A stretch of 64,000 bases of DNA, taken from positions 1 to 64,000 of the forward strand of contig NZ_JAIUZY010000009.1 in assembly GCF_020171625.1 (NCBI RefSeq), written 5' to 3'. Under the pieces are notes generated by a model. That model was not told the DNA's origin. It did no database searches and saw only the letters and a program-made list of their open reading frames with translations. Of this stretch, positions 53,734 through 62,242 are shown piece by piece (the stretch's first letter is position 1; every line of letters starts with the position of its first letter). Both the position numbers and the translations under genes were made by a program. This DNA comes from Salipiger bermudensis. GTDB taxonomy: Bacteria > Pseudomonadota > Alphaproteobacteria > Rhodobacterales > Rhodobacteraceae.

Positions 53734-55464
53734 ATGGCGCTGGCCGAGAGGATCTCGACGCGCGACGAACACCCGGGCGAACGGCGTGATGCCGATGTCG
53801 TCCTTGGAGATGATTTCGTCGCCCCCGACAGCACGGTAGAGAAAGAGCTGCGCGACACCCGCGCGCGGCGCAGCCTGTTTTCGCTCAACCGCTCCCCGCT
53901 GACCCGCAAGATCATCACCTTCAACCTGATCGCGCTGAACGTCATGGTGGCGGGCATCCTCTGGCTCAACTCGTCGCGCGATACGCTGGTGATGCAGCGG
54001 GGCAATGCCGTGGCCTCCGAGGCCGAGCTGATCGCCGACGTGATCGAGGCCTGGCTGCCCGATGGCGCACCGGTTTCGCTCGGGAGCGACGCCGCGACAG
54101 ACATCAACGGTCTGCTGCAACAGCTCGAGCTGCGCGAGGGAACCGAGTTGCTCGTGTTCGACGCCGACAATTTCCTTGTCGGCGAGACCAGCGGCGTCCA
54201 CCCGCCGCTGCTGTCGATCGACACCCGCGAGGCCGACCGCCCGACCGTGATCTCGGATTTCCTCGACGCGATCTGGCGCGGTGTCGCCGGGATCTTCTCG
54301 TATCGGGAGACCGAACCCGAAACGAGCCTCGAGGACCGGATGCGCCGGATGATCGAGGGCGGCGACCCGACCATGACCCGGATGCAATCCAGCGAGGGCC
54401 CCGGCGGAGAGACCGTGTTCACCGGCTTCTCGCCGATCCGGCAGGGCGACGCGGTGATTGGCACCGTGGCCCTGATGTCGACCGAGGCCGAGATCGACGC
54501 CGCGGTCAGCGCCGAGCGGGAGCGCGTGCTGCAGATGTTCGTCATCGCCACGCTGGTCTCGATCGGCCTGAGCCTCGTTCTGGCCTCGACCATCGCCAAC
54601 CCGATCTCGGATCTGGCGGACGCCGCCGAGATCGGCCGCGACCGCAACAACCGCAGCAAGGGCAGTTCGCGCCGCATCCGCATCCCCGACCTGACGGCGC
54701 GGCCCGACGAGATCGGCCGCCTCTCGGGGGCGCTGCGCGGCATGGTTTCGGCGCTCTACGACCGCATCGACAGCAACGAACAGTTCGCCGCCGATGTCGC
54801 GCATGAAATCAAGAACCCGCTGGCCAGCCTGCGCTCGGCCATCGGCTCGCTGCGCATCGTCAAGAAGGAAGAGCACCGCGACAAGCTGCTCGACGTGATC
54901 GAGCATGACGTGCGCCGCCTCGACCGTCTGGTGAGCGACATCTCCAATGCCTCGCGGCTCGACAGCGAACTGGTCAAGGAAGAAGAGCAGGAGTTCAACC
55001 TGCTCGAGATGATCGGGAACATCACCCAGTTCCTTGGCGAGGATGCCCGCGGCAAAGGGGTCGAGTTCATCACCGACCTTCCCGCGAAACCGATCAGCAT
55101 CAGCGGCCTCGAGCCGCGCCTCGCGCAGGTCTTCGTGAACCTGATCACCAACGCCATCAGCTTCTGCGAGGACGGCGACGCCATCCGCGTCTGGGCGCGC
55201 CGCCGCGACAACCGCGTGCTGGTGGTGGTCGAGGATACCGGCCCCGGAATTCCGGAAGAGGCGCTGCAGAAGATCTTCAAGCGCTTCTACTCGCAGCGCC
55301 CCGAAACCGATTTCGGCAACAATTCCGGCCTCGGTCTCGCGATCTCGAAGCAGATCGTCGAAGCCCATGGCGGGGTGATCTGGGCCGAGAATATCCGCCC
55401 CACCGAGGCCGACGTGACCTCCGAGCCGCTCGGTGCGCGCTTCGTTGTCGGCCTGCCGGTCTGA
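53734..55464 (+). CDS. chvG: Sensor histidine kinase ChvG
   Basis: A 576-aa membrane histidine kinase. The cytoplasmic N-terminus is about 55 residues. Helix 1 is IITFNLIALNVMVAGILWLN, followed by a periplasmic sensor of about 190 residues, helix 2 FVIATLVSIGLSLVLASTIA, and HAMP. The H-box is DVAHEIKNPLASLRSAIGSL. The ATPase domain has N-box QVFVNLITNAISFCEDGDAI, G1 VVVEDTGPGIPEEAL and G2 NSGLGLAISKQIVEAHGG. It phosphorylates ChvI. All catalytic boxes are present. The gene order pckA/chvI-chvG-hprK is conserved in alphaproteobacteria. Confidence 0.95.
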   Translation: MALAERISTRDEHPGERRDADVVLGDDFVAPDSTVEKELRDTRARRSLFSLNRSPLTRKIITFNLIALNVMVAGILWLNSSRDTLVMQRGNAVASEAELIADVIEAWLPDGAPVSLGSDAATDINGLLQQLELREGTELLVFDADNFLVGETSGVHPPLLSIDTREADRPTVISDFLDAIWRGVAGIFSYRETEPETSLEDRMRRMIEGGDPTMTRMQSSEGPGGETVFTGFSPIRQGDAVIGTVALMSTEAEIDAAVSAERERVLQMFVIATLVSIGLSLVLASTIANPISDLADAAEIGRDRNNRSKGSSRRIRIPDLTARPDEIGRLSGALRGMVSALYDRIDSNEQFAADVAHEIKNPLASLRSAIGSLRIVKKEEHRDKLLDVIEHDVRRLDRLVSDISNASRLDSELVKEEEQEFNLLEMIGNITQFLGEDARGKGVEFITDLPAKPISISGLEPRLAQVFVNLITNAISFCEDGDAIRVWARRRDNRVLVVVEDTGPGIPEEALQKIFKRFYSQRPETDFGNNSGLGLAISKQIVEAHGGVIWAENIRPTEADVTSEPLGARFVVGLPV

Positions 55465-55502
55465 GCGCTCCTCTGATCCCCCCGTCCGATCCTCCGCAGC
55501 CC

Positions 55503-55931
55503 ATGCCCTCCGACGCCTCCGAGATCCTGCACGCCACCGCCGTGGCCGTCATGGGCCGGGGGCTGCTGATCCGCGGCGCCTCGGGCAGCGGCAAGTCGGC
55601 GCTGGCGCTCGAGATGATGGCCCGCGGGGCCGTGCTGGTGGCCGACGACCGCGTCGTCGCCAGCCTGCGCGATGCGACGGTGTGGCTCGCGCCCCCTGCC
55701 CCGCTGGCGGGGATGATCGAGGCGCGCGGCATCGGGCTGCTGAACGCCGAGACCATCGCCCCTGTGGCGCTGGCCGCCGTGCTCGACCTCGACGATGACG
55801 AGACGGCGCGCTTGCCGCAGCACCGCGAAACCGTGCTGCTGGGGCAGAAAATCCCCTTGCTTCACAAATCCGCACATCCCTATTTTCCTGCAGCGCTCGT
55901 ACAATATCTCAAGGGCGGCCGAAGGGAATAG
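55503..55931 (+). CDS. hprK: HPr kinase/phosphorylase, short alphaproteobacterial form
   Basis: A 142-aa protein comprising only the C-terminal kinase core of HprK. Walker A is LIRGASGSGKSALALEMMAR, and VADDRVVASLRDATVWLAPP is the next conserved strand-loop. The signature ARGIGLLNAETIAPVALAAV follows. The N-terminal domain of Firmicute HprK (about 130 residues) is absent, as usual in alphaproteobacteria. It phosphorylates a serine on HPr, here encoded by ptsH 1.4 kb downstream. The start is ATG 55503 with a weak ribosome site. Confidence 0.92.
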   Translation: MPSDASEILHATAVAVMGRGLLIRGASGSGKSALALEMMARGAVLVADDRVVASLRDATVWLAPPAPLAGMIEARGIGLLNAETIAPVALAAVLDLDDDETARLPQHRETVLLGQKIPLLHKSAHPYFPAALVQYLKGGRRE

Positions 55932-55937
55932 ACGAGG

Positions 55938-56864
55938 ATGCAGGATCAATCGAAAGGACAACAGCGCGTCGTGCTGGTCACCGGGCCCTCGGGCGCCGGG
56001 CGCTCCACCGCGATCAACGTGCTGGAGGATCTCGGCTACGAGGCCATCGACAACATCCCTCTGAGCCTGATCCCGCGCCTGCTGCTCGAGGGCGGCGCCC
56101 TGGCGCGCCCGGTGGCCCTTGGCGTCGATATCCGCAACCGCGACTTCTCGGTGCAGGGGCTGCTCGAGCTGCACCGGCGCCTCACCGCCGAGCCCGCGCT
56201 GGACGCCCAGCTGTTCTATCTCGACTGCAGCGCCGAGGTGCTCTCGCGCCGCTATTCCGAGACCCGCCGCCGTCACCCGATGGCCCCGGACGAGAGCTAC
56301 ACGCAGGGCATCGAGCGCGAGCTTGCCCTGCTGGAAGAGGCCCGCAATGCCGCCGACATCCTGATCGACAGCAGCGCGCTCTCGCCGCATGACCTGCGCG
56401 CGCAGATGGCGGGGCAGTTCGCCGACCGGACCGGGCAGAAACTGGCGGTGGCGCTGCATTCGTTTTCCTACAAGCGCGGCCTGCCGCAGGGCCTCGACTG
56501 GGCCTTCGACTGCCGCTTCCTCGACAACCCGCACTGGCAGCCCGCACTGCGTGGGCTGACCGGCCTCGATGCCCCGGTGGTCGCGCACATCGAGACCGAC
56601 GCCCGCTTCGCGCCCTTCGTCGCCAAGCTGACCGATCTGGCGCTGTTCGTGCTGCCGGCCTGCAAGGACGAGGGCAAGGCGCACCTGACCTTCGGCATCG
56701 GGTGTACCGGCGGGCAACACCGGTCGGTCGCCGTGACAGAAAGACTGGCCGCTGCCCTTGCAGACAGTGGCTGGCAAGTGTCAATTAGGCACCGCGAGCT
56801 CGAGCGTCGCGGACTGGCTTCCGCGTCCGGCCAGAACAGGACCATCGGAGGACAGAACGGGTGA
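55938..56864 (+). CDS. rapZ: RNase adapter protein RapZ
   Basis: A 308-aa P-loop protein. In E. coli RapZ brings the sRNA GlmZ to RNase E to control amino-sugar synthesis; in bacteria lacking GlmZ its role is less clear. The P-loop is VTGPSGAGRSTAINVLEDLG, in which the usual Walker lysine is Arg. The C-terminal domain carries HLTFGIGCTGGQHRSVAVTE, the conserved UDP-GlcNAc/RNA-binding signature. It lies 6 bp after hprK and overlaps the EIIA gene by 4 bp. Confidence 0.94.
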   Translation: MQDQSKGQQRVVLVTGPSGAGRSTAINVLEDLGYEAIDNIPLSLIPRLLLEGGALARPVALGVDIRNRDFSVQGLLELHRRLTAEPALDAQLFYLDCSAEVLSRRYSETRRRHPMAPDESYTQGIERELALLEEARNAADILIDSSALSPHDLRAQMAGQFADRTGQKLAVALHSFSYKRGLPQGLDWAFDCRFLDNPHWQPALRGLTGLDAPVVAHIETDARFAPFVAKLTDLALFVLPACKDEGKAHLTFGIGCTGGQHRSVAVTERLAAALADSGWQVSIRHRELERRGLASASGQNRTIGGQNG

Positions 56865-57259
56865 TCGGCATCGTGATCGTGGCCCATGGCGGACTGGCGC
56901 GGGAGTATCTCTCGGCGATCGAGCATGTCGTGGGCAAACAGCCCGGCATCGTCGCGGTCACCATCGAGGCCGACCATGACCGCGCCGACAAGCAGGCCGA
57001 GATCTGCACGGTGGCCGACGGTGTCGACACCGGCGATGGCGTCGTGGTGGTCACCGATCTCTATGGCGGCTCCCCGTCGAACCTGTCGCTGCTGGCCTGT
57101 CAGCCCGAGAACCGCCGGATCCTCTACGGCATGAACCTGCCGATGCTGATCAAGCTTGCGAAGAGCCGGCAGAAGGATGTGCCCGATGCGGTAAAAGGCG
57201 CGCTTGAAGCAGGACGGAAATACATCGACAGCGTCAACGTGAAGCCCGAGCCGCTCTGA
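56861..57259 (+). CDS. PTS EIIA component, mannose family
   Basis: A 132-aa EIIA-Man (PF03610) domain. The phosphorylatable histidine is His9 in IVIVAHGGLAREYLSAIEHV. DGVVVVTDLYGGSPSNLSLL is the family motif around the active site. There is no IIB, IIC or IID gene nearby, so it cannot transport sugar and is presumably regulatory. It receives phosphate from HPr. It overlaps rapZ by 4 bp (GTGA start). Confidence 0.93.
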   Translation: MIGIVIVAHGGLAREYLSAIEHVVGKQPGIVAVTIEADHDRADKQAEICTVADGVDTGDGVVVVTDLYGGSPSNLSLLACQPENRRILYGMNLPMLIKLAKSRQKDVPDAVKGALEAGRKYIDSVNVKPEPL

Positions 57260-57299
57260 GCGGGATCGCGCAGGCTCTGTCCAAGGGAATTTGTAGTTT

Positions 57300-57578
57300 A
57301 TGGCCGACAACGTGCACCGCGAGCTGAAGATCGTGAACGAAAAAGGGCTACACGCCCGCGCCTCGGCCAAGCTCGTCGAGGTGGTCGAGGGGTTCGACGC
57401 GCGCGCCGAGATCAGCAAGGACGGCATGAGCGCCGGCGGCGACAGCATCATGGGGCTTTTGATGTTGGCAGCTTCCAAAGGAAGCCTTATTGAGGTCGAA
57501 ACCTCGGGGCCGGACGCGGTCGCGCTGGCCGATGCGCTGGAAGCGCTGGTCGCGAACCGGTTCGGAGAAGAGAACTGA
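57300..57578 (+). CDS. ptsH: Phosphocarrier protein HPr
   Basis: A 92-aa HPr. The phospho-histidine lies in NEKGLHARASAKLVEVVEGF. The regulatory serine site targeted by HprK lies in GGDSIMGLLMLAASKGSLIE and is intact. It ends the hprK-rapZ-EIIA-HPr string. Enzyme I (PtsP or PtsI) is not in the window. The combination allows cross-talk of carbon and nitrogen status to ChvG/ChvI. Confidence 0.95.
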   Translation: MADNVHRELKIVNEKGLHARASAKLVEVVEGFDARAEISKDGMSAGGDSIMGLLMLAASKGSLIEVETSGPDAVALADALEALVANRFGEEN

Positions 57579-57625
57579 CCGCCGGCAAACCCCACCGGCG
57601 CAGGACGACGGAACAAGGCGGGCAC

Positions 57626-58507
57626 ATGGTTGAGAGCTATCAGGCCACGGCCGGTCAGGGCGGCGTCACGCGTCCGCTGCACGCTCCCTACGACAAGCGC
57701 AAGCTCAGCTACGCCAACACCTTCACCAACCCGTGGAAGGCCAACACCATCCGCGCGCTGGAATGGGCGACCGGCAAGATCCCGATGATCCGGCTGGTGC
57801 GCAAGGTCGAGCGTGCCGGCATTCCCGACGGGCAGGAGTTCTGGCGCCACGCGCTGGGGCACATGCGCATCCGCCTTGACACGCCTGCCGAGCAGATCGC
57901 GCGCATCCCCAAGGACGGGCCTGTGGTCGTGGTGGCCAACCACCCGCACGGGCTGGTCGACGGCATGATCCTCGCGGATCTGATCGGTCGGGTGCGCACC
58001 GATTACCGCATCCTCACCCGCTCGCTGCTGACAGGGGTGAAGGAGATCGAGGAATTCATGATCCCGGTGCCCTTCCCGCACGAGGAAAGTGCCCGCGAGC
58101 AGAGCCTCGAGATGCGTGCCCGCGCCATGGATCACCTCAAGGGCGGCGGCGTCATCGCGCTGTTCCCGTCGGGGGTCGTCGCGGCCTCACACTCGCTGCT
58201 CGGTCCGGCGATCGAGGCGGTGTGGAATCCGTTCACCGCCAAGATGATCCAGCGCTCGGGCGCGACGGTGGTGCCGATCTACTTCCCCGGCCAGAACAGC
58301 CGCGCCTACCAGATCGCCAACCGGATCTCGCCGACCCTGCGCCAGGGGCTGCTGATCCACGAGGTGATGCACGCCTGCGGCCGCCCGCAGAAGCCGGTGG
58401 TCGGCGAGCCGATCACCCCCGAGACGGTGCGGGCCTGGAACGGAAAGCAGCGCGAGTTCATCGCCTGGCTGCGCGAGGCGACGCTTCGCCTCAGAACAGA
58501 ACTCTGA
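57626..58507 (+). CDS. Lysophospholipid acyltransferase (PlsC-like)
   Basis: A 293-aa acyltransferase. The HxxxxD-type motif is VVVANHPHGLVDGMILADLI (active-site His and Asp spaced as in PlsC), and the second block is GVIALFPSGVVAASHSLLGP, where PlsC has FPEG. Related proteins are annotated as hemolysin-like acyltransferases and some act in ornithine-lipid synthesis, so the acceptor could be other than lysophosphatidate. There is no clear transmembrane helix; it is probably membrane-peripheral. It follows ptsH by 47 bp. Confidence 0.85.
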   Translation: MVESYQATAGQGGVTRPLHAPYDKRKLSYANTFTNPWKANTIRALEWATGKIPMIRLVRKVERAGIPDGQEFWRHALGHMRIRLDTPAEQIARIPKDGPVVVVANHPHGLVDGMILADLIGRVRTDYRILTRSLLTGVKEIEEFMIPVPFPHEESAREQSLEMRARAMDHLKGGGVIALFPSGVVAASHSLLGPAIEAVWNPFTAKMIQRSGATVVPIYFPGQNSRAYQIANRISPTLRQGLLIHEVMHACGRPQKPVVGEPITPETVRAWNGKQREFIAWLREATLRLRTEL

Positions 58508-58514
58508 GCCGCCG

Positions 58515-58538
58515 CAGAAAATTCGTACGAATTTTCTG
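58515..58538. repeat. Perfect 24-nt palindrome
   Basis: CAGAAAATTCGT followed by its exact complement ACGAATTTTCTG. First of a pair of palindromes between two convergent genes. Confidence 0.75.
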
Positions 58539-58552
58539 ATCCCCCACCGAGT

Positions 58553-58576
58553 AAGATTTTTCGTACGAAAAATCTT
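58553..58576. repeat. Perfect 24-nt palindrome of the AAGATTTTTC family
   Basis: AAGATTTTTCGT followed by its exact complement ACGAAAAATCTT. The arm is shared with the hairpins at 24179 and 49509; again at a convergent gene junction. Confidence 0.8.
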
Positions 58577-58584
58577 CGCCCGCG

Positions 58585-59460
58585 TCAGCGTGTCGGCACC
58601 GGCTCATCGCCGCGATAATCGTAGAAGCCGCGCTTGGTCTTGCGACCGAGCCAGCCCGCCTCGACATACTTTGTGAGCAACGGACAGGGCCGATACTTGG
58701 TGTCGGCCAGCCCGTCATGCAGGACGTTCATGATCGCGAGGCAGGTGTCGAGCCCGATGAAATCCGCCAGTTCCAGCGGCCCCATCGGATGATTGGCGCC
58801 GAGCTTCATCGCCATGTCGATGGAGCGCACGTTCCCGACCCCTTCATACAGCGTGTAGACCGCCTCGTTGATCATCGGCACGAGGATGCGGTTGACGATG
58901 AAGGCCGGGAAATCCTCGGCGCTGGCGGCGGTCTTGCCGAGGTTCTCGACCACCTTGAGGCAGGCCTGATAGGTCTCCTGATCGGTGGCGATGCCGCGGA
59001 TCAGCTCGACCAGCTGCATCACCGGCACCGGGTTCATGAAGTGGAAGCCGAGAAACTTCTCGGGTCGGTCGGTGCGCGAGGCCAGCCGCGTGATCGAGAT
59101 CGACGAGGTGTTCGAGGTCAGGATGGTGTGCGGCAGCAGGTGCGGCGCGAGGCTGTCGAAGATCTTCTGCTTCACCGTCTCCTGCTCGGTCGCGGCCTCG
59201 ATGATCAGGTCGGTCTGGCCGATCTCGGCGATGTCGAGCGTCGACGAGATCCGGCCCAGCGCGCCGTCGCGCTCCTCCTGGGCGATCTTGCCGCGGCTGA
59301 CCTGCCGGTCCAGGTTGGCGGCGATCAGGGACATGGCCTTGTCGAGCGCCTCGGGGCTGACATCCGAAAGCCGGACCTCGTATCCCGCGAGAGCCATCAC
59401 GTGCGCGATGCCGTTGCCCATCTGGCCCGCACCCACAACACCGATCTTGCTGATATCCAT
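58585..59460 (-). CDS. 3-hydroxybutyryl-CoA dehydrogenase
   Basis: A 291-aa short 3-hydroxyacyl-CoA dehydrogenase. The NAD-binding motif is IGVVGAGQMGNGIAHVMALA. The family signature is DFPAFIVNRILVPMINEAVY, and the catalytic His lies in FLGFHFMNPVPVMQLVELIR. It serves PHB/butyrate metabolism or fatty-acid oxidation. The start is ATG 59460; an open extension to 59559 is unsupported. Often called hbd, paaH or fadB2. Convergent with the acyltransferase. Confidence 0.94.
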   Translation of the reverse strand: MDISKIGVVGAGQMGNGIAHVMALAGYEVRLSDVSPEALDKAMSLIAANLDRQVSRGKIAQEERDGALGRISSTLDIAEIGQTDLIIEAATEQETVKQKIFDSLAPHLLPHTILTSNTSSISITRLASRTDRPEKFLGFHFMNPVPVMQLVELIRGIATDQETYQACLKVVENLGKTAASAEDFPAFIVNRILVPMINEAVYTLYEGVGNVRSIDMAMKLGANHPMGPLELADFIGLDTCLAIMNVLHDGLADTKYRPCPLLTKYVEAGWLGRKTKRGFYDYRGDEPVPTR

Positions 59461-59618
59461 CGCCGATAACCCTTTCGTTTGCGCGCCAAACATAGGCACG
59501 CGCCGCGACCCGCCGCAAGGCAGATGGGCCGGATTTGTCGGGCTTTTTCGCTTTAGCAAAATCTCAACTCCGCTGTCCGAGGCTCTCTTCCGGGTGAGTT
59601 TGAACCAAGGTGGGAGTC

Positions 59619-60446
59619 ATGACCTTCGCTATGACAGCGCCGGGGGCGCTGGACTATTTTCCGTGTCGCTACGGCCGGTCGCGCGTGCTGTTCCGCGGGC
59701 CACGGCGGCCGCTCGATGTGCCGTACGTGGCCTTTCTCGGCGGCACCGAAACCTATGGCCGTTTCATTGAAACGCCGTTTCCTGCGCTGATCGAGCGCAG
59801 GCTCGAAACCACCTGTGTCAATCTCGGCGTGGTGAATGCGGGGCTCGACCTCTACCTGCACGATCCAGGCGTGCTGCACGTGGCCGAACGCGCCGACCTC
59901 TGCGTCCTGCAGGTCATGGGGGCGCAGAACATGTCGAACCGGTACTACGGCGTGCATCCGCGCCGCAACGATCGCTTCCTGCGCGCCTCCGAGCGGCTCC
60001 AGACCCTCTACCCAGAGGTCGATTTCACCGAGTTTCACTTCAACCGGCACCTGCTCGGTCGTCTGCAGGAGATCTCGGAAGAGCGCTTCGACGAGGTCGC
60101 CGCCGAGCTGCGGCAGGCCTGGCTGGCGCGGATGAAGCACCTGCTGACCCTACTGCGGGGCCGGGTGCTGCTGCTCTGGCTGTCCGGGAATCCGCCGCCC
60201 GACGCGCCCGACGCCTCGCTCGACGCCGGGCCGCTGCTCATCGATCGCACCATGCTCGACGCGCTGCGCCCGCGCTGCGTCGGGCTTGTCGAGATGCCGC
60301 AGAGCGAGGAGGCCCGGCAGTACGGCGCGCCGGGGCTGGTGTTCAGCGACTTCGAGGCCAGCGCCGCCGCCGAGTTCATGGGGCCGCTGGCGCATGACGA
60401 GACCGCCGCCGCGCTGGCGCCGCTGATCGCGGACTATCTCAACTGA
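59619..60446 (+). CDS. DUF6473-family protein
   Basis: A 275-aa soluble protein resembling the DUF6473 family, which is common in Rhodobacteraceae and of unknown function. YVAFLGGTETYGRFIETPFP and TTCVNLGVVNAGLDLYLHDP suggest an SGNH/GDSL-like alpha/beta core (GGTETYGR in the position of the first block), but the catalytic Ser and the final DxxH are not evident. LLTLLRGRVLLLWLSGNPPP is a central strand. ATG 59619 with GTGGGAG. It stands alone, followed by a short GC hairpin. Confidence 0.75.
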   Translation: MTFAMTAPGALDYFPCRYGRSRVLFRGPRRPLDVPYVAFLGGTETYGRFIETPFPALIERRLETTCVNLGVVNAGLDLYLHDPGVLHVAERADLCVLQVMGAQNMSNRYYGVHPRRNDRFLRASERLQTLYPEVDFTEFHFNRHLLGRLQEISEERFDEVAAELRQAWLARMKHLLTLLRGRVLLLWLSGNPPPDAPDASLDAGPLLIDRTMLDALRPRCVGLVEMPQSEEARQYGAPGLVFSDFEASAAAEFMGPLAHDETAAALAPLIADYLN

Positions 60447-60454
60447 CGGTGCCT

Positions 60455-60469
60455 GCCCGATTTTCGGGC
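60455..60469 (+). terminator. Small hairpin after the DUF6473 gene
   Basis: GCCCGA / TCGGGC form a 6-bp stem with a TTT loop, 9 bp past the stop. Weak. Confidence 0.35.
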
Positions 60470-60634
60470 GGCGCCTGTCTCGCAAGACATTGATCCGCCT
60501 CGCTTGCCGCAGTGCGGCGAGCGGACGCAGGCGCGGGGTCGTGGACGCGTGGCCCAAAGGGTCTATAGCTGTGGTCCAAAGCCCCGCCCTGCCCGACATC
60601 CGGTGGCAGGCCCGTGAACAGCCGGAGACCCCTA

Positions 60635-62026
60635 ATGCTGATCGAGAACCGCACCTTCGACGAACTCAAGGTGGGCGACAAGGCGCAGCTGAACCGCCTC
60701 ATCACCGCCGACGACCTGCTGGTCTATGCCAACGTGTCGGGCAACCACAATCCGCTGCACATCTTCGATCAGGACGGCGATGGCGATGGCCACCCCGAGG
60801 CGATGGCGCCGGGCTCGTTCATCGGCGCGCTGCTCGGCGCCGTTCTGGGCAACGTGCTGCCTGGCGCCGGCGCCCTCTACCGTGCCCAGAACGCCCAGTT
60901 CCACGCCCGCGTCTTCGCCGGCGACGAGCTCGAGATCGGCGTCACCGTCACCGACAAGAACGAGCGCGAGACCACGGTGACGCTGGCCACCGAGGTGCGC
61001 CGCTTCTCCGACGGGGCGCTGGTGCTCTCTGGCGCCGCCGAGGTGCTCGCCCCGCGCCGCAAGGTCAGCTACAACAGCCACGATCTCCCGGGTCTCGTGG
61101 TGCAGCGCCATCGCCATTTCGAGAAACTGCTCAAACGCGCCGCGCCGCTCGCCGCCCTGAAGACCGCCGTTGTCTGCCCCGAAGAGCCCAACTCCCTCGG
61201 CGGCGCGCTCAAGGCGCGCGATCACACCCTGATCGAGCCGATCCTGATCGGCGACACCGACAAGATCGCCAAGGTCGCCTCTGCCATGGGCGTGACCCTC
61301 GATGACGTCGAGATCATCCACGAGCCGCTGCACCGCAACGCCGCGCGCAAGGCGGTGGAGCTGGTGCACGAGGGCCGTGCCGAGGCGATCATGAAGGGGC
61401 ATCTGCACACCGACATGCTGCTGCGGCCGATCCTCGACAAGCAGACCGGTCTGCGCATGGGTCGGCGCTTCACCCATATCTTCGTGATGGACGTGCCGGG
61501 CCAGCCGCACCCGCTGCTGGTCACCGACGCCGCGATCAACATCGCCCCGGACCTCAAGACCAAGGTCGACATCACCCAGAACGCCATCGACCTCGCGATC
61601 TCGCTCGGCATCGAGCAACCCAAGGTCGGGGTGCTCTCGGCCACCGAGACGGTGAACCCCGACATCCCGTCCTCGATCGATGCGGCGCTGCTGTCGAAGA
61701 TGGCGGAGCGTGGCCAGATCACCGGCGGGCTGGTGGACGGCCCTCTGGCGATGGACAACGCCGTCGACATCGCCGCGGCGCGCACCAAGGGCATCACCTC
61801 GGACGTGGCCGGGCGGGCCGAGATCCTCGTCGTACCCAATCTCGACGCCGGCAACATGCTGGCCAAGCAGCTGACCTACATCTCTCACGCCGAGGCGGCG
61901 GGGCTGGTGCTGGGGGCGCGGGTGCCGGTCATCCTCAACAGCCGCTCCGATGACGACATGAGTCGCCTCGCCTCCTGCGCGGTCGCGGCGCTGCATCACG
62001 CGCGGATGAGCGGCAGACTGGCCTGA
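60635..62026 (+). CDS. MaoC hydratase-phosphate acetyl/butyryltransferase fusion
   Basis: A 463-aa bifunctional enzyme. The N-terminal hot-dog (MaoC) domain spans about 1-140, with LVYANVSGNHNPLHIFDQDG providing the catalytic Asp/His-type hydratase motif. The C-terminal PTA_PTB domain spans about 155-463, with VVCPEEPNSLGGALKARDHT, IMKGHLHTDMLLRPILDKQT and the later GLVDGPLAMDNAVDIAAART. It would hydrate enoyl-CoA and exchange acyl-CoA with acyl-phosphate. In relatives it precedes an acetate kinase and FabI, but here neither follows. ATG 60635 with GGAGA. Confidence 0.9.
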   Translation: MLIENRTFDELKVGDKAQLNRLITADDLLVYANVSGNHNPLHIFDQDGDGDGHPEAMAPGSFIGALLGAVLGNVLPGAGALYRAQNAQFHARVFAGDELEIGVTVTDKNERETTVTLATEVRRFSDGALVLSGAAEVLAPRRKVSYNSHDLPGLVVQRHRHFEKLLKRAAPLAALKTAVVCPEEPNSLGGALKARDHTLIEPILIGDTDKIAKVASAMGVTLDDVEIIHEPLHRNAARKAVELVHEGRAEAIMKGHLHTDMLLRPILDKQTGLRMGRRFTHIFVMDVPGQPHPLLVTDAAINIAPDLKTKVDITQNAIDLAISLGIEQPKVGVLSATETVNPDIPSSIDAALLSKMAERGQITGGLVDGPLAMDNAVDIAAARTKGITSDVAGRAEILVVPNLDAGNMLAKQLTYISHAEAAGLVLGARVPVILNSRSDDDMSRLASCAVAALHHARMSGRLA

Positions 62027-62216
62027 CAACGGCGCGCCCGCGGGCCGGGAAGCCCCCTTCGGCGGCGACTCCCCCGTGGCGGGAAAGCCTGAGCGCCCGC
62101 GCCTCGCCCGGCGCAAGCGAGAGGACGGGTCACGCGCATCTCGTCCGCCGGGGGTCGGCGCCTCCATCAACCTGACACCCCTTGTCATCAACACGTCACT
62201 TGCCCGGCGCGCTATA

Positions 62217-62242
62217 CTTCCATATTTCATGAAATATGGAAG
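62217..62242. promoter_or_regulatory. 26-bp perfect palindrome, ArsR operator over the start codon
   Basis: CTTCCATATTTCA followed by its exact complement TGAAATATGGAAG. A TATACT (62213-62218) reads as a -10 element overlapping its left edge, and the ATG of arsR (62236) lies inside its right arm. ArsR-family operators are AT-rich palindromes near the promoter. Binding here would block both transcription and the first codons. Confidence 0.75.
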
